Source: Macrostomum hystrix (lineage: Eukaryota; Platyhelminthes; Macrostomidae). Taken from it: DNA of 64,000 nucleotides. The stretch is taken from assembly GCA_950097015.1 (NCBI GenBank), contig CATNEN010000001.1, forward strand, positions 6,491,001 through 6,555,000. The letters are read 5' to 3'. Shown piece after piece: positions 40,236 to 52,700 of this stretch. A program made the position numbers and the translations under genes. The notes beneath the pieces were generated by a model. It saw nothing but the letters and a program-made list of their open reading frames with translations. It ran no database searches and was not told where the DNA came from. Position 1 is the stretch's first letter. Every line of letters begins with the position of its first letter.

Positions 40236-41590
40236 TCATTTCTCAATCCAGTTAGTTGGTCTGGTACTAGTCATCTCTCTTACCTATCTCTCATACCTAT
40301 GATCAATCCATTTAGTTGTTCTGGTCATAGTCACCTCTCTTCCTTATGATCATTCCATTCTGTTGGTCATATTCATCTCTCTTCCCTATGATCATTCCAT
40401 TCAGTTGGTCATATTCATCTCTCTTCCCTATGATCATTCCATTCAGTTGGTCATAGTCACCTCTCTTCCCTATGATCATTCCATTTAGTTGGTCATAGTC
40501 ACCTCTCTTCCCTATGATCATTCAATTTAGTTGATCATAGTCATCTCTCTTCCCTATGATCATTCCATTCAGTTGGTCATATTCATCTCTCTTCCCTATG
40601 ATCATTCCATTCAGTTGGTCATAGTCACCTCTCTTCCCTATGATCATTCCATTTAGTTGGTCATAGTCACCTCTCTTCCCTATGATCATTCAATTTAGTT
40701 GATCATAGTCATCTCTCTTCCCTATGATCATTCCATTCAGTTGGTCATAGTCACCTCTCTTCCCTATGATCATTCCATTCTGTTGGTCATATTCATCTCT
40801 CTTCCCTATGATCATTCCATTCAGTTGGTCATATTTATCTCTCTTCCCTATGATCATTCCATTCAGTTGGTCATAGTCACCTCTCTTCCCTATGATCATT
40901 CCATTCAGTTGGTCATATTCATCTCTCTTCCCTATGATCATTCCATTCAGTTGGTCATAGTCACCTCTCTTCCCTATGATCATTCAATTTAGTTGATCAT
41001 AGTCATCTCTCTTCCCTATGATCATTCCATTCAGTTGGTCATAGTCACCTCCATACATGCGCAACACCCGGCCGACCCGGCCGAACCGGCCGGGTGAAAC
41101 GAGGGCCAAGCAAGGTAAGTCGCAAAAACCAATCGACCAAGCGCCAAAAAATCAAAGGGGGGACCAAGGGACAAAAAAGGAAGGCGTGAAGAAAAGGAAA
41201 AAGGGGAGAGAAAAATAGAGCAAATGAGAGCAAACTAAGTCGTAAATAGAGCAATGAAACGAACTAAGTCGCAAATGAGAGCAAAAACTAAGTCGCAAGG
41301 CCGGCTAAGATTTGGGAGGTTGCGCATGTATGGTCACCTCTCTTCCCTATGATCATTCCATTCTGTTGGTCATATTCATCTCTCTTCCCTATGATCATTC
41401 AATTTAGTTGATCATAGTCATCTCTCTTCCCTATGATCATTCCATTCAGTTGGTCATAGTCACCTCTCTTCCCTATGATCATTCCATTCAGTTGGTCATA
41501 TTCATCTCTCTTCCCTATGATCATTCCATTCAGTTGGTCATAGTCACCTCTCTTCCCTATGATCATTCCATTTAGTTGGTCTGGCCATAG
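40236..41590 (+). repeat. 42-bp minisatellite upstream of SCCPDH
   Basis: About 25 copies of a 42-bp unit containing CTCTTCCCTATGATCATTCC and AGTTGGTCATAGTCAC, with alternating variants (TTCATCT against GTCACCT; CAATTTAGTTGATC). A 281-bp MITE at 41052-41332 splits the array. Frames run through on both strands (for example MIIGKRGDYDQLNG repeats) but this is repeat periodicity, not a gene. It ends about 170 bp before the SCCPDH start codon. Confidence 0.9.
41052..41332. mobile_element. 281-bp MITE inserted in the 42-bp array (8-bp target duplication)
   Basis: Terminal inverted repeats CATACATGCGCAAC (14 bp, perfect) bound the insert, and GTCACCTC is duplicated on both sides (41044-41051 and 41333-41340); removing the insert and one copy restores the array unit exactly. 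The interior starts with a GC-rich CCGGCCGACCCGGCCG palindrome and has several AACTAAGTCGCAA repeats. An 8-bp duplication fits hAT or P superfamily; no transposase is present, so the class is inference. Confidence 0.75.
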
Positions 41591-41758
41591 TCACTCATCT
41601 ATCCTCTGTTTTAAATTTATTCGGTAATAACTTTTATTTCCAATTCTCATTTCAGACATTTTGCTCTTTTAGTTAAATTCTATCAAAGAAGATATTTCAG
41701 AATTCGCTCGGTTTACATTAAACAGTTCTTAAAGCCTAAACATTAGATTCATTAAAAA

Positions 41759-44700
41759 ATGTCAACTGGTAGCAGAACGTATGACATTGTGATCTTTGGC
41801 GCTTCTGGCTTCACTGGTCAGTACGCTGTAGAAGAGATGGCTCGCATTGCTGAACGCGAAGCTGCCGATGGTGGAATCAAATGGGCCATTGCTGGTCGGT
41901 CTGAAGCGAAACTCAAAGACACACTGAAGGCTAGCGCTGAGCACACCAGTAAGTGGCGCTTGAGTGAGCTGTGTACAGTCCGTGGACTGGGAAAGCACCC
42001 ATGCCCACCCAAATCTATTTTGGTAATTTGGTAATTATATGTCTTGTTTTAAGTTGTAAGCGCTGTGCTAAAACCTACAACTTTCCTTTCTTAGAAATCG
42101 AGCAAATCAAATCGGTGCCAATAATATTAGCCGACGTGTCCACGCCAGCTAGTTTAGCCGATATGGTTAAGCAGACTCGAGTCCTAGTTAGCTGCGTTGG
42201 ACCGGTAAGTTATTGCTTAATGAAAAAACTGACTGTAACTATGCCAAAGCATCAGCTAAAAGATTATTGTGCAAAGGCTAGCTGTGACAAAAAATCTGCT
42301 TTCTACCTAAATCCTCCCCCCCCCTGCCTCTAGTCGTTAATCCAGTGCCTTAACCCTTCACTTAAAAGCAACTATCGATTAGCCAGTGACATTACACCGC
42401 ATGCAAGTCAGCAAGCTTGTATTCATCAGATAGCATATAGAATTTCATAATCGATAGGGCAAAGAGCTAGATTTACATTTTATAAAAAAACACTGGCATT
42501 CACTGCATGCGCATACTTTGCTAGCAATTCTATACAGCTTATTAGTATTTCTATATAGACGTGTGTTTAGATTATCGATTTATTTGTGCCTTTGTTTTTT
42601 AGTATCGTTTCTTTGGCGAACCGGTTGTTAAAGTTTGCGTAGAAAATGGCACCCACTACCTGGATGTCAGCGGCGAACCGCAGGTGAGTTCTTGTGCTCT
42701 GCCTGTTTTAATAGAGATTATTATATTAGTTTTCAAATTTTAATGGACTTTGATCCTACTAGCCTAGAGACTAGAGACTGACTCTCTAGTAATCAGTTGA
42801 GGGTCAAACTTCTCTAGTGTGCGAAACAACCTTTACGCATTATCTATTCTGTATCATGACCAAAGTCAGTGACGATGCTGCAAAGGTCCTCGAACAATAA
42901 TAATATTTTTTAAACATTTCAAAGTACAGTTTGTAAAGACTTCGAAAAATTTCGAAAAATATTCCTTGGTGAGACAGACACACCGACATTTTGGACAGAC
43001 AACCCGACATTTGAAAGACATTCTTAGATGGCACAGACACTCCGAAATTTGACACAGACACTCCGATATTTGACACAGACACCCCGACATTTAGGATGGA
43101 TACTTCTATATGTGATACAGACACCCCGACATTTAAGGCGGACACTTTTGTGTGTGATACAGACACCCCGACATTTAAGACGGACACTTTTGTGTGTGAT
43201 ACAGACACCCCGACATTTAAGACGGACACTTTTGTGTGTGATACAGACACCCCGACATTTAAGACGGACACTTTTGTATGGGATACAGACACCCCGACAT
43301 TTAAGACGGACACTTTTGTGTGTGATACAGACACCCCGACATTTAAGACGGAAACTTTTGTGTGTGATACAGACACCCCGACATTTAAGACGGACACTTT
43401 TGTATATGATACAGACACCCTGACATTTAAGACGGACACTTTTGTGTGTGATACAGACACCCCGACATTTAAGACGAACACTTTTGTATATGATACAGAC
43501 ACCCCGACATTTAAGACGGACACTTTTGTGTGTGATACAGACACCCTGACATTTAAGACGGACACTTTTGTGTGTGATACAGACACCCCGACATTTAAGA
43601 CGAACACTTTTGTATATGATACAGACACCCTGACATTTAAGACGGACACTTTTGTGTGTGATACAGACACCCCGACATTTAAGACGGACACTTTTGTGTG
43701 TGACACAGACACCCCGACATTTAGGATGGAAACTTTTGTATATGATACAGACAACCCGAGATTTAAGACGGACACTTTTGTGTGTGATGCAGACACCCTG
43801 ACATTTAAGACGGACACTTTTGTGTGTGATGCAGACACCCGGACATTTGACACTGACACCCCCAAATTTACACAGACACCCCGTCGTTTGACACACAAAC
43901 CGAAATATGACACATAAACTTAGACATTTGACTCAGACAACTCGACCATAAACACAGACTACCCTGTCGAACGTCTGTCTCCTCCCAGTTCCTAGAATCG
44001 ATGCAGCTAAAGTACAACGAATCGGCCAAGGCCAAAGGTGTCTACATCGTTGGCTCCTGCGGTTGGGATTCCATTCCGTGTGAGATGGGTGTCCAATTCA
44101 CTGAGCAGTCGGCTCCGGGACCTCTGAACAGCGTCGAAGCATTCTACAAGATGCTTCCAGGGCCGCACGGTTCCGCTGTGCACTACGGCACCTGGCAGTC
44201 GGCCATTCACGGCTTCGCTCACCGGGGCGAGTTGGCTTCGATTCGTCGGAAATTATTCCCAGATCGATTGCAACGACCGAAGCATCGCCTGCTGCCGCGT
44301 TCCCTGATTTCATGGAGCCGAGAGACTGACAACTGGTGCGTTCCATTTCCTGGCAGCGATCGCTCTGTGGTCATGCGAACCCAGAGGGCTATGAAGGAAC
44401 AGCTGCCTGGGCGACAGCCACTGCAGTTCTTTCCTTATATGCAGGTTAGCTGCCTACTTTGCTTGCACTCGTATCTGTTGCTTCTTCTGCCTTGCCTGAA
44501 TTGCTAAACTCTCTCTGACTCTTAGTGACTCTCTCTGACTCTTAGTGACTCTCTCTGACTCTTACTGACTCTCTCTGACTCTTACTGACTTTCTCTGACT
44601 CTTAATGACTTTCTCTGACTCTTACTGACTCTCTCTGACTCTTACTGACTCTCTCTGACTCTTACTGACTCTCTGTGACTCTTACTGACTCTCTCTGACT

Positions 44701-46971
44701 CTTACTGACTCTCTCTGACTCTTACTGACTCTCTCTGACTCTCTCTGACTCTCTCTGACTCTCTTTGACTCTCCCTGACTCTTACTGACTCTCTCTGACT
44801 CTTACTGACTCCCCCTGACTCTCTCTGACTCTTAGTGACTCTCTACGACTCTTACTGACTCCCCCTGACTCTCTCTGACTCTTAGTGACTCTCTACGACT
44901 CTCTCTGACTCTTTCTGACTCTTACTGACTTTCTCTGACTCTTACTGACTTTCTCTGACTCTTACTGACTCTCTCTGACTCTCTCTGACTCTCTCTGACT
45001 CTCTCTGACTCTTACTGACTCTCTCTGACTCTCTCTGACTCTCTCTGACTTTCTCTGACTCTTACTGACTCTCTCTGACTCTTACTGACTCTCTGACTCT
45101 TACTGACTTTCTCTGACTCTTACTGACTCTCTGACTCTTACTGACTTTCTCTGACTCTTACTGACTCTCTTTGACTCTCCCTGACTCTTACTGACTCTCT
45201 CTGACTCTCCCTGGCTATATCTGACTCTCCCTGGCTATATCTGACTCTCCCTGGCTATATCTGACTCTCAGACTCTCCATGATTCTCCCTAACTCTCCCT
45301 GACTCTCCCTGACTCTCCCTGACTCTTACTGTCTCTTAATGACTCTCCCTGACTCTTACTGACTCTTACTGACTCTCCATGACTCTCTGACTCTTACTGA
45401 CTCTCCATGACTCTCTCTGACTCTTACTGACTCTTACAGACTCTCTCTGACTCTCCCTGACTCACCATGATTTTTCCTGACTCTCCCTTCCTGACTCTCT
45501 CCTGACTCTCTTCCTGACTCTCTCCTGACTCTCTCCTGACTCTCTTCCTGACTCTCTCCTGACTCTCTCCTGACTCTCTCCTGACTCTCTCCTGACTCTC
45601 TTCCTGACTCTCTTCCTGACTCTCTCGGTCTTTCTCTTACTCCCTCTGACTCCCTCTGACTCTCACTTACGTCTCTGACTCTCTCTCTCCCTGACTATCT
45701 CTGACTTCTCTGACTATCTCTCTCTTTGACTCTGGCTCTTTTCTCTGACTCTCTCAGTTCGGAACGCTAATCTCAGCCTGGTTTCTGTTTTTGTTCAATT
45801 CTCTAATTTCTTTGTTGGTCTGTCACTTAGTTTTTTAATATCCACCCGTCTGAATTTTTTTTATGTAAACATTACGTAACTAGTAAGTTGTCGCGATCTA
45901 CTTAAAGTAATAAACAAGCGTAATTTTATTTTAACTGTATTCTTTTTTATTTTTACCATTGCAATACAGGTTGGCAGCCTGTTTAACGCCGTTGCCATGC
46001 TGTTGCTAGGCAGTGTATTCGGCATCCTGGCCTCTTTTAGTTTCACCCGCCGCCTATTGGAGGCCTATCCGCGCCTGTTCTCTCTGGGTGTTTTCTCACA
46101 TGAAGGGCCCAGCCGTAAGCAGGTTGAAACCACCAGCTTTGCTATGACCTTTGTCGGTGTCGGCTGGAAGGACTCCGCCTCGGCTGATGGCGACAATGAT
46201 CAACAGAAACCGACGTGTCGCACCGTGACTAAACTGATAGGCCCGGAGCCTGGATACATCAGTACACCAATATGCCTGCTGCAAGCGGCTCTCTGCGTAC
46301 TTAAGGAGTCCAACTCTATGCCAAAGAAGTGAGTGCGAATGCTCTGTCAGAACTGGGCTAACAATGTCTGCGAGAGATAAGAGATGAAATTAGACTGGGT
46401 GTCAGAGACAGGGTATGAGATTAGACTGGGTGTGAGAGATAAGGGATGAGATTAGACTGGGTGTGAGAGAAAAGTGATGAGATTAGACTGGGTGTGAGAG
46501 ATAAGGGATGAGATTAGACGGGGTGTGGGAGATAAGGTATGAGATTAGACTTGGTGTGTAGAATAAGGTATGAGATTAGACTAGGTGTGATATAAGAAAT
46601 AAAGTTAGACTGGGTGTGAGATAAGAGATAAGGAGATGAGATAAGACTAGATGTGGGGTATGAGCAATGAGATTAGACTGAGTGGGAGATAAGAAATAAA
46701 TTTAGACTGGGTGTGAGATAAGAGATAAGATTATACTACGAGTATGTGTAAGAGATAAGGATTGTGGTGTATGTGATGAGATACAATGACAATAGCTATC
46801 AAATACAGTCTTTGTACAGTCAAATACAGTGCAGTCCACATCACTGAATCAATCCTCAGAGGTGGCGTGTTCACGCCTGGAGCAGCGTTTCGCAATACGA
46901 CACTAATCGAGCGCCTAAGTGACAGCGGACTGGAATTCAGCAAAGTTCTGGTTGACGATATTAACCAGTAA
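41759..46971 (+). CDS. SCCPDH: Saccharopine dehydrogenase-like oxidoreductase, 6 exons, 435 aa
   Basis: SCCPDH is a membrane-associated Rossmann-fold protein linked to lipid droplets; its reaction is not settled. Exons: 41759-41948, 42095-42204, 42603-42683, 43989-44444, 45970-46328, 46860-46971, all GT/AG and in phase, giving 435 aa (human protein 429). The N-terminus YDIVIFGASGFTGQYAVEEM is the dinucleotide-binding GxxGFTG motif; then WAIAGRSEAKL, ILADVSTPASLADM, VLVSCVGPY, HYLDVSGEPQ and GSCGWDSIPCEMG follow the family. Exon 5 has a hydrophobic segment (LFNAVAMLLLGSVFGILASF), and the end GGVFTPGAAF is the family's C-terminal signature. Introns 3, 4 and 5 each carry a private minisatellite. 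The gene is divergent from the dynein gene. Confidence 0.93.
43028..43915 (+). repeat. 42-bp minisatellite in SCCPDH intron 3
   Basis: About 20 copies of a 42-bp unit including GATACAGACACCCCGACATT and AAGACGGACACTTTTGTG. It occupies most of the 1.3-kb intron. Long frames on both strands (357 aa on the minus, 273 aa on the plus) result from the period being a multiple of three. Confidence 0.9.
44508..45760 (+). repeat. CT-rich 10-bp satellite in SCCPDH intron 4
   Basis: More than 100 copies of TGACTCTCTC and TGACTCTTAC, decaying to TGACTCTCCC and TCCTGACTCTC towards the 3' end. On the transcript this is a pyrimidine-rich tract over 1.2 kb long, between the exon 4 donor and the exon 5 acceptor. 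Confidence 0.9.
46375..46735 (+). repeat. 30-bp degenerate minisatellite in SCCPDH intron 5
   Basis: About 12 imperfect copies of a unit with GAGATTAGACTGGGTGTGAG and AGATAAGGGAT. It fills most of the 531-bp intron. Copies diverge towards the 3' side. Confidence 0.85.
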
Positions 46972-48031
46972 AAGAAAACTGACACTGATTTTCTACCTTA
47001 AATTATCTAGTTACATTGATAGTTACACGCATATATCGTTTCATAAGATCGTCTCTTTAATAATAATTATCAAAACTTCTATTGTATTTTTTTCAGTCAT
47101 TCAAGTTATTTAGGCACTTTGTGTTTTGACTCATAAAATCCCAAATCGTAGTTTTTTTCAGAGCAAATGAGCTGTATTGTATAATAGCTCGTAGTTTTTT
47201 TCTAGAAATTTTGCACAAGCGCTGAAAGTTTATATTCATCAGCATTCACGTTTTGCTAAATTTCACGTAACAAGATTGAACAAAAATGCGATGAAAATTT
47301 TCAATAACAATTCATTAGCAGTGCAAAGACACCGTTCAACCAAGTACTTATTGATAAGTTCCTAAATCATATCGTTTATAGTCACATCATTCCTTAATCA
47401 AAAGCCTGTCGCTTCTAGTTTGCATATTTTTTGTTTGTTACACGATATAAAATAAATAATATCTGTGAACACACGCAGAAACGGCCTCCTAGAGTATAAT
47501 ATTTACAACCAACTCACTTATGTGTGCCAGTTTTTTGCGACCTCGTATTTTTTCAAAATGTGAGAACCACAAAAGTTATTACTTCGCCAAGAGAACATGC
47601 ATGTAGGTAATTACTTATTTGATTGCAAAGTCGTCTAAAATAATACGCAATTAGATCCAAATTTATTTTGCAAGGAATCTAAAGAAGCAATAGATATACA
47701 TAATTCATAAAGAACATAAAGACGCTCTTCTTCTAGAAAAACGAATTTTTATAGACCCGTCTTTTCTATTAACCAAGGGCAAAGCATACTGCAGCATTTA
47801 TCCATATATGTTGTTGAGTGAAAAGTGTTTAAACTCGAATTCGCAACGATGAAAACGAGATAAATTGTACCGGATGCACAGAGATTAGCAAAACAAATAT
47901 AACGTATTTAGCTCTGTATTTGCAATCTTAAGTCAACTAAAGGTACTGCCTAATAAGCAAGTTAGTTTGCTTGTCAAAAATACTACTTCTAATGTGTTGC
48001 TTTTATCAATGTTTGGGAGATTTAATTTTAA
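46972..48031. other. SCCPDH 3' flank, AT-rich
   Basis: Presumed 3' UTR and intergenic DNA. A polyadenylation-type AATAAA occurs near 47451, but whether it is used is not known. Ends at the TGAT target duplication of Gypsy element 2. Confidence 0.45.
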
Positions 48032-48035
48032 TGAT

Positions 48036-48507
48036 TGTAATGAAATTATTGGTCGGTGGTCGCCATTTAAAATGAATTGTAAATCGTTTTGAAGGGCTGC
48101 AGCTTAATGTAATATAATTAGTAATAGGGCCTACTTCTGTTATATAAATTACGCCGCTTTGCTGACGCACGCGCTTACAATATAGAGCAAGATTAGTTAA
48201 AGGTGGTTATATTAATCTTATATACTAAAATTATAATCTAATGTTCGAATATTCTAATTATCTAAACTTAGTGGCTAATCCCGATGCGCACGCGCGGGTC
48301 AGAAAACCGGTTGCAACTGGTGTCACTTTATATTTAACTTGTCAAGCGTAGATTTAACAAATACTAAATACATAATTAATACAAACATCCGTACGAAAAT
48401 ACCGGTTATATGAGAAGATGATTAGCATAAATTTAGTTGTAATAACAGTACACAAGAAATATTTTGATTTTAATAACAATTTAAAATAGACTAATTATTT
48501 CATTACA
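48036..48507 (-). repeat. 3' LTR of Gypsy element 2
   Basis: Same 472-bp sequence as the 5' LTR. Bordered outside by TGAT at 48032-48035. Confidence 0.9.
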
Positions 48508-48518
48508 TCATCCTCCTC
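48508..48518 (-). promoter_or_regulatory. Polypurine tract of Gypsy element 2
   Basis: The minus strand reads GAGGAGGATGA immediately before the 3' LTR, the position of plus-strand priming. Confidence 0.55.
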
Positions 48519-49732
48519 AACAAAAGTCAATGTCCTCATTGAAAATAACAATAAATAACGTACATATGGCATTACAATGACTTCAATACATAGCTTCATA
48601 TCGCGATCATACTACTAGCAGTACAAATACAAGGTTCGATAATATATACTCTACACGAAGCAATAGATATCACGCGACAACACCGTTCAACAGATACCGA
48701 GCAACACAAGACGAACAGCACAAAATGTACGCTTGGGAGCGGGGACTGCGAAACTGACCAACAAGAACCGATAAAAAAATTGGGCGATCGAAAGCTGCAC
48801 CACGCACCGAAAAGACGGGGTAGCTTCGAATCCCTAAGCCTCAGCGAGCCTCACAAAACTCTACCGAACCAACCTGCCGGGCGATGACAAGGAGGACATT
48901 TCAATGCCTCCTGCATGCCTGGCTGTGGCAGCGGCTAGAAGAAAACCACGACAAACTACTAAACATAACAGTAACTATGACAACGCGGATACAGTATAAA
49001 ATACAAAATTGCAAAGTCTAAAAATACAGTCAATACAGTCTACAGGTTTCTTACGGTACAAATAGACATTTAATGGATAACGAACATCACGACAAAACTT
49101 AAACACGATCAAACTTCGACTAGTTATTTGGATTCATTCGACATCAACAATAACGAGGGAATAGTCAGTGGTAGGTCCATTCACAAACAATAACTCATTG
49201 AAATGCGCAAAATTGTGAAAACGCAAGAAAACATATACAAAACTTAACATTTGAAAAACACGATTTTGACGAGTAACGAGTAACAACTAATCATATTGGG
49301 ACTTTAAAATGCATTGATCACGAATGGCGGTAAATTTTATTGCAAAGCAACCGATACACTTGGGGATATTGGAAATGCAAACAGAAGATAAATAACTTCG
49401 AGATACACGCAAACGAAAGAACTTTATTGCAGCGAAAAGCATTCGATTGACGACATATTGTTTAAATATTAACGCATACGCATGGAAAATTAAAAAGTGC
49501 AATCAACCGAAAGTTTACTTGTAGCTTATAGCAACACAGTCAGGCATCTGAAACAAAATCTGCATTAATTTCGGCCATAGCGACATAATTTTTTTTATTC
49601 AAACCTAAACTAACCTAAAATTCTAGAATAATAGTAAAGCATATCTTCCCTTAATGTAATAAGTGTCATTATTGTGTCATTTGGAATACTGGATCGGAAA
49701 GAGAAACTTCAAGGATTTCGGCAGTGATCGAC

Positions 49733-52700
49733 TTATTCTTCCTCGATATCATCTTGCCAGAGACTCGGCAGCTTCTGCGAAGGTTGGACGACTAGTTTCA
49801 TCTTTCCCGCATGGACAATCTTCCCCTTACCTTGATCTTTACCTTCAACCTGACGGACAACTTCGTAGTTTACTGGAGATGTCTTACGCACTACTCTGAA
49901 TGGGCCAGTCCATGGAGCATGGTGCTTGTGCGACCAACGAGAATCCCGCTGTCGCAGAGCTAAAGGAGGGGTAAAAACCCACACCAATGCATTCTCATGG
50001 AATCTTTGCTTCTTGATATTTCTATCGTAGTACCTCTTTTGAACTCTTTGGACAGCTTTGGTGGCTTTCCTGACTGTCTCATAAGCGTTAATTAGTTGCT
50101 CTTTAATCGCGTCAGCAAAGGTAGTAGGAGTTAATTTAGGCTCAGGCTCGCGGTACACAACGTCTACTGGCAGCACCATCTCGCGACCAGTCATTAGATA
50201 GTGCGGTGTGAAACCGGTAGTCGCGTGGACTGAACTTCGGTAGGCCATGAGACAATGGGGAATTGCATCCTCCCAGTCCTCAGGATCGACATTTTGAAGA
50301 TAACAACGCAAGATATTATGAAGCGTACGGTGGAACCGTTCCACCAGTCCATCACACTGAGGATGAAATGCTGTTGTGCGTGTCTTTTGGATGTTAAGTA
50401 GTTTACAGAGCTTCCTAATCAGTTTGCCATCTACGCCTTTGCCTCTATCAGAGTGCAAGATGTGGGGCGCTCCAAATCGGCTTATCCAGTGCATGAAAAG
50501 TGCATTTGCGATGGTTTCTGCGCGTTCGTCCTGCAACGGGACAAGCTCGACCCATTTGCTAAAGTAATCCATAATTGTAAGTAGACGGTCGTTGCCTTGG
50601 CGCGATGTGGCTATTTTCACGACATCAATCGCCACTCGTTGCATCGGGAAGCCAGATGACATAGGACGGAGCGGAGCTTTAGAGGCGGATGTTGGTTTTG
50701 CTCTTTGGCACTGGACGCATTCTTTTGTGTACAGCATGACGTCATCTATTAGTTTTGGCCAATAAAATCGTGCTTTAACTGCTTCAGCAGTCTTCTTTAT
50801 GCCAAAATGACCAAGTTGATGTATTTCTTCAATAATCTCTTGTCTTTTAATTATTGGGAGCACTAGTATTGGTTTTGAATCTATAACACGATGCATAACG
50901 CCGTTGATAAAGCATAGATCATTAACCTTATTCATTAACATTATGCTCTCTGGTGCCATAGTTGTCTTGTCTTCCTCAGTCAATTCCGTATTTCCCTGAG
51001 CGAGTTTTCTGTAAACTGGTCCAATACCATCATCTCTTAGCTGCAACACTCTCAAAGATGTTTCGTCGATATCTGTGTCAACTGAGTCTTCGTCACTTAT
51101 ATCTTCGACATCCGAGGTTCGCGCAACAAGTTGCTGCTTCCTACGTGATGGAACAACTGCATTACAGGTCTCATTGTTACTAGTTTGACACTCAGCATCT
51201 ACTCTACTCGGCTTGTCCGGCTGACATGCTTCACAAAACCGCGGACATCTGGACAGAGCGTCAGCGTTCATATGCATTTTACCTGGTCGGTGGATAATTT
51301 CGAAGTCAAATTCTTGTAATGACTCAAGCCAGCGTGCTAACTGTCCAGTCGGCTCCTTGAAACTTAGTAAGTGGGTTAGTGCAGCATGGTCAACGCGAAT
51401 TATAAACTTTTTACCAGCTAGATAAGATCTGAATTTTTTGCACGATTCGACTACAGCTAATAGTTCCCTCCTAGTCACACAGTAATTTCTTTCTGCAGAA
51501 TTCAAAGCTCGGCTGCTGTAGGCGATAACCTTCTCTTGTCCTTTTTGAATCTGCGACAGCACACTACCTACTCCGAAACCGCTAGCATCAGTATCTAAAA
51601 TAAATTGACTATTAATATCTGAAGTGTCTGGCAAGGCAAGAATCGGCGCTGAAGTTAACCTGTCTTTCAGCGAACAGAAACTTTGTTCTTGTTCATTAGT
51701 CCAGATAAATTGTGTATTTTTTAGTGTTAGTCGGCGCAAAGGCTCTGCTATTGTGGAGAAACTTTTAATAAATCTTCTATAATAAGAGGCTAAACCTAGG
51801 AAACTCTGGACATCCTTAACTGATTGCGGTCGAGGCCAATCATGGACTGCTTTGACCTTCTCATCATCAACCGAAATGCCTTGGGGTATTATTTTATGTC
51901 CTAGAATTTTTATTGACTTAGATGCAAAGATACATTTGCTAGGCTTTAAGCGAAGATTTGCATTTTGGAGGCGCTGGAGGACTTGAGCAAGATTACAATT
52001 ATGCTCGTCTAATGTTCTGCCCATTACAACAATGTCATCGATATACACAAGACAAGCTTCCCACTTCAGACCGCGCAGCACCAGGTCCATCAGCCGTTGA
52101 AACGTAGCTGGGGCATTTTTCAGCCCAAATGGCATGACCCTGAATTGGTACAGACCATGGTGGCACAGGAAAGCTGTCTTCTCACTGTCATGTTCATCAA
52201 GTTCGACCTGCCAGTATCCTGACTGCATATCCATGGCTGAAAAATATATGTTGCCAGCTAGAGCATCCAGAGTGTCGTCCACTCTAGGCATTGGATAGGC
52301 ATCAGACTTTGTAACATTGTTTAATTTTCGATAATCTATGCAAAATCTAAGGTTACCATCTTTCTTGCGAACTAGCACTACTGCAGCTGCCCATGGAGAT
52401 GATGATGGAACAATGACGTTATCTTGGATCATGTCGTCAATAATCTTTTTCTGTTCATTTATAGTGGTCAAGTTAGATCTCCTTAGTGTTTCCTTGGTTG
52501 GCAACGCATCTCCTGTATCAATTTTATGTTTCAGCAAATTCGCTCTACCTAAATTACTACCTGATGCGAATACATCTTTAAATTGATTTAATACTGCTTC
52601 TACATCATTTGCTTCTGATGGTGACAAGTCTTTTGATATGTTAAACTTTGTTTGGTTAGACTGTGTACTAGTTTTATTGTCTAGGTTACTCTCTTCACTA

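Noticed and set aside
40312-40992. MIIGKRGDYDQLNG repeat frame as a small repetitive gene
   Set aside because: A 42-bp minisatellite open on both strands, with no start context, termination signal or non-repeat ends.
42840-43917. 357-aa minus-strand frame and 273-aa plus-strand frame
   Set aside because: Both are readings of the 42-bp array in SCCPDH intron 3, open because 42 is divisible by three.
48508-49732. An env-like third gene in Gypsy element 2
   Set aside because: The longest frame (49287-49502, minus) is 71 aa with no signal peptide, membrane anchor or glycoprotein features.
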